64,000 bases of DNA, from NCBI RefSeq assembly GCF_933775445.1, contig NC_065878.1, positions 18,798,395 through 18,862,394 of the forward strand. Direction: 5' to 3'. A program made the position numbers and the translations under genes. The stretch is from Argentina anserina. Its lineage: Eukaryota > Streptophyta > Magnoliopsida > Rosales > Rosaceae. Under the pieces are notes generated by a model. The model was not told the DNA's origin. It ran no database searches and was given only the letters and a program-made list of their open reading frames with translations. Shown piece by piece: positions 49,094-59,425 of this stretch (positions within the stretch are counted from its first letter, which is position 1; the number at the start of each line of letters is the position of its first letter).

Positions 49094-50176
49094 GGGGGGT
49101 GTATTCAATTCTGATTTCAAATGATTCTGATTGATTTATTATAATCAACGGATTCTGAAAATCCATAGATTATTTCAACTCCACATAGATTCAGTCAGAT
49201 TTCATTGTATTGTATTGACCAGATTTGTCTTGATTTGCTTGGATTTCACAAGTGCATGTATGATTTTTATATTATTATTAAATAATAAAATATAGAACAT
49301 GGAGAATTAATAAGTTGATTTTCTTTTTTAACAAATTACAAAATAATAATGTATTTTACAAAATAATAAAAATATAAAAACAACCAAATATTATATAGTG
49401 AAAATTGCAAAGATAATTAGAAAAGTACATTAAGAGGCTGCATACTTATTCATTCCGACCTCATTGTCATCATAGTCTTTATGATCCCTCTTATTCGCAT
49501 TGTCCTCATTATTTTCATTCGCATTGCCTTCAATATCATTGTTATCTTCTTGACTTTCATTATCACCATTCCGTTGTCTATTTTCCCACATAGCTTCAGC
49601 AATAGTTTCCAAGCATTAGCCTCTGCTCTTTGTTGTAGTTGACTTTGAGAAAGTAGTTCAAGATTCTCGTCTTCCATATCAAGTTCTTCATCATTTTCTA
49701 TTTCAGGAGAAAATTTATCGAAACGACATTCTTTATTGCAACTATTAGTACAATTATAAAAACAACCATCATTTCTTTTTTGCCTACAACAATTATACCA
49801 AATCACAAGAAAAACCCATAAAATTGATTTGAGCAATTAAAATAAAACACATGATTAAAATAAGAACATAAAAATTTTCGATCTTGTTGAGAGAGAGAGA
49901 GAATACATCAAAATCTCATGTTTAGATGCTTGATTTCTAACAAGCATGATATAGTGTAAAAATACTTCAAAATCCAACAAAATCAACTAATAAATGAAAT
50001 CATTCAAAATCGATTGATTTTTGAATACCACCAGAATTCATAAGAGTTTTTGAAATCTTAATTGAATACCTTGAGATTTTAATGGATTGTTTAAAATCTT
50101 AATTGAATACCATAAGATTTCAAAAGATTCTTCAAATACAAGAAAATCCTATAGAATCCTAATTGAATACACCCCC
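49094..50176 (-). mobile_element. PIF/Harbinger element with transposase remnant
   Basis: A 1,083-bp element with inverted ends ggggggtgtattcaattctg and, in reverse complement of the right end, gggggtgtattcaattagga; these are Harbinger-type termini. It is flanked by TTA at the left and TTT at the right, an imperfect 3-bp target duplication. On the minus strand, frames at 49430-49836 carry the tail of a transposase-like protein: SQLQQRAEANAW in one frame and METIAEAMWENRQRNGD in the next, the Harbinger C-terminal pattern split by a frameshift, followed by an Asn/Asp/Glu-rich tail. The catalytic core is missing. Tandem copies of aatcttaattgaatacc lie near the right end. Confidence 0.78.
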
Positions 50177-51369
50177 TTTATTATTACACTTCTTTAGGGT
50201 AGACCATTACATGCCTAATGAAATAATTTATGGTTGGTATCTAAATATGCACACAGAATTATTAGAAACATGGTCCCAAAGTTTCAATCATAAGATCATA
50301 TGGATTGATTCTGTTGAATGCCCACTTGTTTCCAGCAAACTACAGGCAAGGGTGTTACACTTGATGATATTCAAGATAAAAATAAGGGATTATTATTCTT
50401 CCTTTTCCATTTCGTTTTCTAATGCTGAGGTACATAAATTATCAGTATCTGTATATGGTCTCAAAATGATTGGCAGTATATTTTATTCTGAGGAAACAGA
50501 AAGGGAATGTGCATTTGTCAGAAGATTAAGATCTTTTAATCATGGGGTGTCAACCCCCAGTTATATAAGATAAAAGGTCATTAGCATTATGACTGGGAGT
50601 CAAAGACACAAGAATCATTAACATTCTTGCCCAGGATACTAAGGTACACTTTGATTAAAAAAGAAGAAGAAGGATACTAAGGTACAGAACTAAAGTTATA
50701 CTTTCAGTTAATTAATAAAGTAGATGTTTTTCTCTACTCTAATTTGCTACAATATGAATGAGATGCTAACCTATGTCTATGAGTAAAGCTGGGAAATTTA
50801 GAGAGGTGTATTAGCATCTAATCAAATCAAATGACATATCACTGTCTTTGTCTTTGTGTTCCCATGTGAGCATTTCTCGAAGGGAGCGAGTCCTCTCCGC
50901 CATAAAACTAGTGAAGCCATCTGGCCATTTGCCCACTTTCATAGTCTTCTGTTAATTTCAGAGCTCCCAGTTTTATTTTCTTCTTGATTTTAATGGTCTA
51001 GTTTTGGTTAACTTTGGGGTTTTCTCAATGTGCTATCTGGGCCAGTTTTAGTCTTTACTATTTATTTGGTTAAAAGCAAGAAGCTTTTGTAATCATGATT
51101 CAAAGGGTGTGATTTTGGAGAGAAAGAGAAGGTCTTTAGTCTTTAGGTGATGGTTTTAGCTTGTGGGTAAGGTAGTGAGCATGCAAAGTAAAGAGAACTG
51201 GTAAAACACATATCTGGGTTATTGAGCTTTTCTTTTTCAGAGAAGATTGGAGGTGTTCTGTATGGTTTGCTTACTCTCCTGCAGGTGTTTGGTGAAATGC
51301 TTAGAGTGAAAAAAGGCTGAGTCTTTAAAGGTGATATTAGTGGTTTTCTGATGAGATTTGGAGGCAAAA
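50177..51369. other. Intergenic DNA and upstream region of the membrane protein gene
   Basis: No gene recognised. 51100-51369 is the probable leader. The ORF at 50163-50573 is without family motifs. Confidence 0.5.
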
Positions 51370-52368
51370 ATGAAATCTTTGAGTAGTGTAGGACTTGGTT
51401 TGAGTGTGATTTTTGGCTGCTTATTCTTGGCTCTAATTGCTGAGCTTTACTACTTGCTTTGGTGGAAGAAGAGGCTGACCAACAGAGAAATTGAAGATGA
51501 CTACAGCAGTCCATCAAAGGAGGTGTTCTACATGTTCTGCTGGAGAAGGACTTCTAAGTCTTTGAGCCACATGGCTCAAAGCCCCCAACACCTATGTTCT
51601 TCATTCAGAATCACTGACACTCTTGTCCATGAACCAAGTGCTCAGCTTCAGCTTCATATGCACACAGCAAGAAACAATGATTTGCTGCTCAAACCCTTCG
51701 AAGAAGATGAGCTGGATGCAGAGCTTATGAGGCTGCAATGTGCTTCTGGTCCACCAAGACACCTCTTCACAATTGTAGAGGAAACTAAGGAGGACTTGGA
51801 ATCTGAAGATGGGAAGTCTAGGTGTGGTGATAGGAACCAAAAGGGGTCAAGAAGTAAGAGTCTGAGTGATTTGCTTATCACAGTGGAGACACCATATTTG
51901 ACACCTTTGGGCTCTCCAACTCTTTGCACACCTCCACTTACTCCTTTGGACTCTCGAAACCAACATGGATTCACTTTCAGTTCTCCTCTCTTCGAATCAA
52001 AGAGTGATGCAGAGTTCAACAAGTTAAGGTCATCACCTCCTCCAAAGTTCAAGTTCTTGCAGGAAGCAGAGGAGAAACTTAGAGTGAAATTAAAAGAACA
52101 AGCTGAGAAGGGTCTTCAGAATATTGATGTACCTGTTGAAGATAAAGGAAGTAAAGCTAGTAAAGCTCCAATGTCAAAGTTCTTTAAGGATGAGGATCAA
52201 GATGGATCTTATATCACCATTATTGTTGACAAGAACAAAGAGAGAGAGCTCAATCACCATCTTCATCATCTACAACACCACAATTCAGGCACTTCACAGG
52301 TACTCCCTCTAGCAACTTCACCTTCAGCATTCAGATCATCAATCAACAAGAAGCCCAGTTTACACTAG
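51370..52368 (+). CDS. Single-pass membrane protein of unknown function, plant-conserved
   Basis: An intronless 332-aa coding sequence starting MKSLSSVGLGLSVIFGCLFL. One strong hydrophobic helix at about residues 5-31 ends in YYLLWWKKR, so the bulk is probably cytosolic. The rest is low in hydrophobicity with conserved-looking blocks: DELDAELMRLQCASGPPRHL, SRSKSLSDLLITVETPYLTP, and a Ser/Thr-Pro stretch (TPLGSPTLCTPPLTPLD) that suggests phosphorylation. The C-terminal part has KFKFLQEAEEKLRVKLKEQA, likely helical, then a His-rich tract. I recognise it as a conserved plant hypothetical without an assigned role. The TTG-initiated extension upstream of the ATG is not used. Confidence 0.8.
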   Translation: MKSLSSVGLGLSVIFGCLFLALIAELYYLLWWKKRLTNREIEDDYSSPSKEVFYMFCWRRTSKSLSHMAQSPQHLCSSFRITDTLVHEPSAQLQLHMHTARNNDLLLKPFEEDELDAELMRLQCASGPPRHLFTIVEETKEDLESEDGKSRCGDRNQKGSRSKSLSDLLITVETPYLTPLGSPTLCTPPLTPLDSRNQHGFTFSSPLFESKSDAEFNKLRSSPPPKFKFLQEAEEKLRVKLKEQAEKGLQNIDVPVEDKGSKASKAPMSKFFKDEDQDGSYITIIVDKNKERELNHHLHHLQHHNSGTSQVLPLATSPSAFRSSINKKPSLH

Positions 52369-53757
52369 AGCTCCATGAACCATTGTGATCCTCCTTTTTT
52401 TATTTAATTAATTAAATTTTTGATTTTATCTTTGTTTTTTTAGTGGTGTTTAGAGGGTTTTTACGATTAGGTTTAGTATGGTAATGCCTTGTGCAGTGTA
52501 TCTTGATTTGATTTTTAGTGGGGGGACAACAATTTGTGAAAATGATGGTGAAATATGGGTCTGCTGTGAGTGGGGGACCTATGGAGGACTCTGGAGTTTG
52601 TTTGTTTTTTTTTTCAGTCTCCATGTCTCCTGAGTTGTCTGATTCCTCTAATCTTCTTGTGACTGAATTGCTACTATTGAGCATCTCTGTTCAAGTACCG
52701 AAAATTCCATTGGAATCTTCATCTTATTGAAACTCCAGAATACTACAGAGCAATTCTTCAAACGATACTATAATTTCATAAACTTCTTCTGAGACAAATT
52801 CTATTTCCTGCTTTATCAGAGTAAGAAAATGCATAAACAATCATTGTGGCCATGTCCATTGTTCTGGCAACTTTCCCCACTAGGTAGGTGTTGAAGGTTT
52901 AGTTAATTTTAAACCTGGATTTACCAGGTTACTAAATAAACAGAATTTTAAAGCTGACATGACTATTTACTAAATTAAGGGGATGCATAGCACCTGCAAA
53001 TCCTGCAATACATGACAAAGTTGATGATATGAGTGTAACCAAAAAAAAAAGTTGATGATATGAGAGAGATGCCTTTAGGCTTTTACCCAAAGAACAAAGC
53101 CAAAGCAAATGCCCGTGAAAGTGCCTTGTGGGAATTTGCCGAAAGGTGCATATTCCCACCTTGAAGAATCATTAAGCTCTTACTTTTTTTTACTGTCCTT
53201 TTGTATGGGCAATGGTTATGGATTCTTGGCTGAAATCATGAGCCTTAGGACTTTTATGTATACGTATTCGGACACCAACCCTGGAAGATCAGTATGTCGG
53301 AGTATGAGCTTGTTCAACATTAAGACTCGGTGAAAAATGTAATTTCTTGCACTTCACTACACAATATTCAATCCCCAGTAATTGTTCTTACGTCTAAGGG
53401 AGGCATCTCAGCACTAATGCAAACCTGCAATGCAGCCAGTTTTTCACTTCAGATTACATTAACGATTTATAAAGCCAATTGCAGTACAGCAGTTTTATGC
53501 TCTGTGAGGAGAGAGAATCATGATGAACAGAGACAAAAAGAAGGCAACTCTCGCATCCAGGGAGAGGAGGTCATTCTTTCATAAATCTTAATCTTTATCC
53601 TTCCAAAAAATATATTTGCGGTAAGAATCTGTACTTTAAAATCGTTCTATAGTACATGAATATATATGTAGTTCCTGATAATTACTATGAACACAATTGA
53701 GTATGTGTTAAACACTCTGGTAAACATAGTGGCAATGCGACAACTATGAAGAATAAA
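52369..53757. other. Intergenic DNA between convergent genes
   Basis: Holds the 3' regions of the membrane protein gene and of GGB. No other feature seen. Confidence 0.5.
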
Positions 53758-56700
53758 TTAGATTCCTGTGGCAGCAAGATCCTTCATTCCTAGCTCAACA
53801 CAGAGTGAATTGACGCCAAGTTCTTCGAGAAGGCTGAATGCTGTAAACCCATAATACGAGTGATACAGATCTGGCAGGTCCTCTGGAAATTTGCTGAAGC
53901 CCCCATACTGTTGGAAACATATATATGAACATAGCTCAGAGAGTTTGCAAGCAATACTAGTATTAATCGTGGTAAAAAAAAAAATTCACAAACTTCCATA
54001 TTATCACTGATTTGATCTAGTGGAGAGCTTAAATGCAAGTAAGCAAAGACTTGGCTTATTTATGAACTGTATAGGTCTGAATTTGCTCTTTTAGAACATG
54101 AAACCCTTTATATTCAGTGAATTTCTAGCAGTAATAATAGGTATGCAAGATGTATCAAATAAATGAAAAGCAACTGCCATCTTTTTATGACTTAAAGAAT
54201 CCACAAGGGATGCCTCTATAATCAATAACCTCAGAATATCGTTTATATCATGCCTGAGAAAATAGCTCCCTTTTTTTTTTTCCCATATGTAAGTAATAAC
54301 AAGGCAAATCTAAAAAAAAAGGTGCATTCTTCTATCATCACAGGTCAGTATGAGAAAAAGAGAAAGCAAAGCACCTCAGACTGACAAGTTATTAAAAATC
54401 CACGCAAAGCTTTCTGGTCAATTAATTTGTGCCCCCCTAAAATCTTCAAAACTGATGCAATCCTACACAAACATATATTCCTTGTCATGTTACAGAATTC
54501 CAGATATTCTATATATGAATCCACAAGATTTTCATCAACATACCAAAATGCATAACATGTGTCACTACGCTTGTTTGGTCTACCCTGGAATCCACCATCA
54601 GCTGCTTGCCTCTGCAGTAGCATACATGAATGATATGCGAGAAAAGGTAATAGGAACATAAAAGTTAAAGAAGGAGAATGCAAAAGTCAGGACCATTGCT
54701 TCCAGAATACATGAAGATTTTACAGCTTTTAACTATCCACATGCTTGTCAACTGTTCACTTGCCGGACTGCTAAAAGCATACAATCTCTAGGAAACAGAT
54801 AATGCTAAAGAGATTAGGTGAGAAAATAAACCTGTAAGCACCAAACCAACAGCATAGGCACATTTACTATGGAGGATGACACCTCTTTGGAAAGTATATC
54901 CTCTTCAAGGAATCCCATCAACTGGAGAGATGTAATACCACAATAAATTGCACCACCTGTGCCACTCAAAAGATAATTATATCATTGGAGAAGATGCAGA
55001 GTTGAACTCTATGATCTAAAAAGAAGATAGCTAGTAATTTTCTTATTCTATTTGCTCTTTAGTAATTACTCATGGAGAAGGCACGAGCAAAAAACAAACC
55101 AACAAACAGCCAACTGAAAGGGACTGAAGGGTAACAGAAGCAGAAAGATATGGCTATTTTCTTGTCAACAGTGAACAAGCACAAGTAACTCATTACTGAA
55201 ATCAGATGCAAACCAACATATTTATACTATAACTACTCCTGCAAAATATATTAAGTACATATAACTACAAAGAGAAGCCTAAGACTGTCTCAATAAAAAC
55301 CGTTTTGAGAAACACTCAGTATGTCTAGGATTTCTGATTGCATTTTTGAACTATTCAACATGTCATAGTGATATCATCTTTAAGGACATGATATCAATAT
55401 TACAAAACAAGTTTCCAGTACTTAATAAAATATCACATAATTCAACCGGACCACATGTACTATCTAATGAAAATAGTTAAGCATGTCATAATATATGTTT
55501 TAACCCACCGTGAGATTCTGCACCAGGAGTCAACCCAAATCCACCATCATATGACTGAAATATCAAGGTCAGATATGTATGAGAATCTACACATTCATAA
55601 TTTTCATGTACTGATCATTTATTAAGTACAAGATATACAATGCAAAGAGGACGACAAAGTACTGATTAAAGCCAAAGTACCTAAGATCAAAGCGGCTAGA
55701 CAGACCTGGCAATTTATGATGTACTCCTTGGCTTTCTCTTTGTCCATGCCACTCCAATCTCCCAACATATGACAAATTGCAGCTGGTACATAAACCAACT
55801 AAAATTCATACCACATTGTCAAAGCTAATGAATTCAACAGCATAAACAGTAAACTCATAACTGCCTTTACTCTCGTACCAGCACAATAAATGAATCGAAG
55901 ATCAGTCTCCGCCCCTGTATGTATAGGCATAAAACTGCCACATTCAGTTGTAATAATCAGTAAATCAACCTCATAACACCCCGAAAGTAAAAAAAAAAAA
56001 AAGGTTCATCCAGCTATAAAACTACAACTTTCACCATACCTCCCATCAGGCTGTTGAAGGTTTCTCATCGACTTCAACAACAACTCCGAGTCGATACTAG
56101 ACAAGTCATAGCCGATAATCTTCAGTATAGCTATTGCACAATACGTACTTGCCAAGTTACTGATACTCGAACCCAAACCCTGTCAAAAAAAGTAACCACA
56201 GTTTCAAAATCACAAACTCATACACACACACACACACATTTATAGCTTAACTAATCAAAACTCACTTAAACAACCAAAAATAACAAACAGATTAAGAATA
56301 GACTGTATAATAGTACAGAGTCTATACCACATTACTATCATCTTGAGAAAACTGAGAGCTTCTGGAACCATAAAAACCATAGAATTGCCCTGCACCATAA
56401 TCAAAGACTCAATTTTTATTTTTTTTAATTCATCAAATCAACAAAATTAAAGCTCAAACTAATTTTAAAAGCTCAATTCAAATCATACCGTCGTTGACTT
56501 CGTCAACGTCTCTAGGGTGAGCTTGGAGCGACAGAACCCAATCCGCAACCGCATTCTTATCAATCTGAAACATTCCACAAATCCCAATCAGTCTTTAAAA
56601 AAATCAAAACTTGAATCCCAAAACGGCGTCGTAGTGACGATGACGTACGCAGTCGAGAGCTTGGAGGAGGTCGAGGCCGGAGACGACGAAGTAGGCGAGA

Positions 56701-56810
56701 GTGAGACGGTTGATCTCTTGGGTCTGGTACTGGTGCGGGAGGAACTGGTACATCATCTGCAGGTACGTCACGTGCTTCTCTCTCTCGAATGGGTGGTCGT
56801 CGGAATCCAT
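53758..56810 (-). CDS. GGB: Protein geranylgeranyltransferase type I, beta subunit
   Basis: Eleven exons: 56649-56810, 56489-56564, 56328-56389, 56040-56179, 55879-55934, 55706-55782, 55509-55554, 54832-54956, 54544-54611, 54375-54462 and 53758-53907, giving 349 residues from MDSDDHPFEREKHVTYLQMM to LGMKDLAATGI. The alpha-alpha barrel repeats of prenyltransferase beta subunits are visible (QSYDGGFGLTPGAESHGG; QAADGGFQGRPNKRSDTCYA). Zinc ligands are Asp265 and Cys267 in RSDTCYAF and His316 in DLYHSYYGF. With the shared alpha subunit it geranylgeranylates CaaL-type proteins such as ROP GTPases and G-gamma subunits. All introns are GT-AG and in phase. The gene is head-to-head with the pseudogene starting at 57019. 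Confidence 0.95.
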
Positions 56811-57018
56811 CGCCGGAGATCGGAGAGATCCCAAAGTCGCGAGCTTTAGTTCACTCCTGGCCTTCGCTTTAACCAAAGCTTCCTCTTTTATTACGCAAAC
56901 CAAGTGAAACGGTGCGTTTTGGGACGGCCCAAAACTTCACCAAAACGCACCGTTTTAGTCAAAAGGCCAAAACCCCCACAACCCTAAAACCCTGACCTGG
57001 TGTTCAGCAGAGCAACTG
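56811..57018. promoter_or_regulatory. Short divergent (bidirectional) promoter region
   Basis: Only 208 bp separate the start codons of GGB (minus) and the frameshifted gene (plus). The stretch contains two copies of an AAACGCACCGTTTT-like motif in inverted orientation (around 56908-56920 and 56943-56956). Confidence 0.5.
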
Positions 57019-59055
57019 ATGAAGACAAACAAGGCGACGGTGCTGACGTTTGCTGAGAAATGCAAGGTGACCCTGTTTTTGTTTTGTTTTGTGTTTTAGT
57101 TTTGTGGGTGTTTTAAGTTGTTGGTATTTGATTTGATTAGTTTTGGTGTTGGAAGAATGAGTTTGAGTTGGTTTGGGACTATGGCAGAGTATACTGTCTG
57201 CGAATTGGAAAGGGCAGCGTAATACCATCAAGGCTGATGCTAAAGGAAGGTACCCATTTGCTCAGATCTTTCAATTATGTTTAATTCTTAAGCTTGTGAA
57301 GTGATTAGTGAACATTTAGAAGAATCAATATTTGGGAGTATAGGATCAGTGTGCTAGGTTAGTTTAGCAAAGAACTTAATGCTTGGATAGAATTCAAATT
57401 GGAAACCAGGTGAGTCACAGATATACCATGTAGATAATAGCTTGGAGTTGGATTTTTATATTAATGAGACAAAAGGGTTTCAAAGTTTTGGTGTCTGCTT
57501 ATTGTGTGGAGGTGTTTAGTAACAATTTGGTGTCTGTAATGGAAGGGACTGCTAGTTTCAGACGTTAACTCTTTGTTGTATTGTGTGTATGGTTGTGTTA
57601 GCAAGGAGGACATTTACACGTCGAAGATTAAGTACATATGCAAAAGAGGGAAGCCGTACATTTGGATACCTGAGAAGGAGTTGCATAATGTAGTGAGCTC
57701 ATTTCATATTGTTTCAAGTGATTAGCTTTGCTTCTGATATCATTAATTGCTTAATTAAGTAATTTTGAGGTATCCACAAACAAAGATTGGATTATGTTGG
57801 CTATTTGTTCATATCCTGCTATTTGTTTTTTTGATGTGCAGAACTTAATTGTTGATGAACGCGGTTCTTTTTCTGTGGCTAGTCCTATTCCAGGTCCACT
57901 GGCAAGGTTTACTTAGATCAATAAATAAGGTAGAGTTGTATCCCTTCTCCAAAATTAGCTAGTTGAATGATACATGTTTTGTGCCTAATATTAGTCTAAA
58001 GGAACTTTTTTTTATACAGAATCATAGGTATTTTTGTTGGAATAAATATCAATCTTCAATGGTATCTTTTTCAACTAAAGCTACCTAATAGTTGTTTCTT
58101 CTAAACTTTCAGACACCAGATCGAGTTGCTTTGACTGGAGATGTTGTACCTTTAACCGATGGAAAGGTAACCTTATATTCTCAGAACCTCAACATTTGTA
58201 CTCTTTTAGAAGAATACATGATAATTAATTCACACTTAGTTTTACTATTCATTTGATCCTGCAACTGATTGCTTTCCTAAAGAAATCAAATTCACTATTT
58301 AGCATCAGATGATTGCAAGCCTGTGTCAAATTGTTGCTGGTCCAGAATGTGTAGGACTGCTGGAAATAGAGAGCACCTGCAGATAGAACCTTGCACCTAT
58401 TTGTATGTTTTATTTAAGGCATCATCACTATATGGACACTATTAAAGAAAATGAATGCCAATATTTACCTCATTAGATGTTGCATCTGACCTCAATAGAA
58501 TCATATAAGCATGAGTAGGAAATTCAACTCTCAAATCTTGCAATTAGCTTAAAAGGATGGTTTAAATATATTCATTGACTAGGATGTTATTTTTCTTAAT
58601 ATAGGCTCTGTCTGCAACAGAAGTCCTTAAAGAAGGTATGGTAGCGGAACAGAATGCAATCAACTTCCAGTTATACAGTGTCAGGTGTATTAAGTTCTTC
58701 AGATCATAGTCGTACATCACGAAGTGAAAACCTTAAGGATCTCTTGGAAGGGGATGAAAAGTACAGAGTTTATAAATTCAACCAAAGGCAAGAACCGTGT
58801 ACTTTGAATACAGCCTTTTATTATATAACATTGTTGATATATTTTAACATGGAGATTTCATCAAAATCATTGATATTATCATTTTAGGGGCTATATCAGA
58901 ACTTAAATGAGTTTTGTCAAGAGCTGGAGTAATGTCAGTGTGTCAACTCTCTTACAAACAGTCTATACTGTTCAGTTCTTGCATGTACATTGGTGGAAAT
59001 GGAAGCACTCATGAAATCAATGAAGATATGGGTAGATCCAAAGCAGATCCGTTAG
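57019..59055 (+). pseudogene. Frameshifted, 3'-truncated copy of a plant FMN-binding split-barrel/PNPOx-like protein (tentative)
   Basis: Exons 57019-57066 (MKTNKATVLTFAEKCK), 57188-57249 (SILSANWKGQRNTIKADAKG), 57602-57689 (KEDIYTSKIKYICKRGKPYI), 57842-57929 (LIVDERGSFSVASPIPGPLA), 58113-58166 (TPDRVALTGDVVPLTDGK), 58605-58787 and 58976-59055 (SCMYIGGNGSTHEINEDMGR) follow in order with splice borders. Exon 4 is 88 nt where phase needs 87: an extra T in 57908-57910 shifts the frame. A second shift falls before SSYTVSGVLSSSD in exon 6. The exon 6 donor appears to be GC (AAAG/GCAAGA). The C-terminal third is absent before HSC70. The family name rests on memory and is uncertain; the exon order and frameshifts are seen directly. 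Confidence 0.65.
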
Positions 59056-59425
59056 GTGAAATATCAACCTCACTCTTGCATAACTTGAGATTTAGCAATG
59101 CAAACAATTGCACCCTTTAGCAGCCTCAGGCAAACCACACTGAACCTTCAACAGTTTAACTTTTGATCAGCTACTTAAGCTTCTTTTTTTTTTGGTGACA
59201 GATTAGCTACTTAGCTAGGAGGCCTATATGGGAATAAAAATGCATCAAACTACAACATATTGGACAGCTAGGTTTCGCCGGCAAACATAAGTAGCAACTT
59301 AGAAATCATAAATATCATGGCAAAAGACACTGTTCAAAGTACCATAGCTAGGGAAATTATACTGACCACTGCAGCAAAATCCTAAATACAACCGGTTTTC
59401 CAGAACATAACAGAACGAAAACAAC
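59056..59425. other. Spacer between the pseudogene and HSC70, including the HSC70 3' untranslated region
   Basis: No separate feature. The two loci converge here. Confidence 0.5.
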
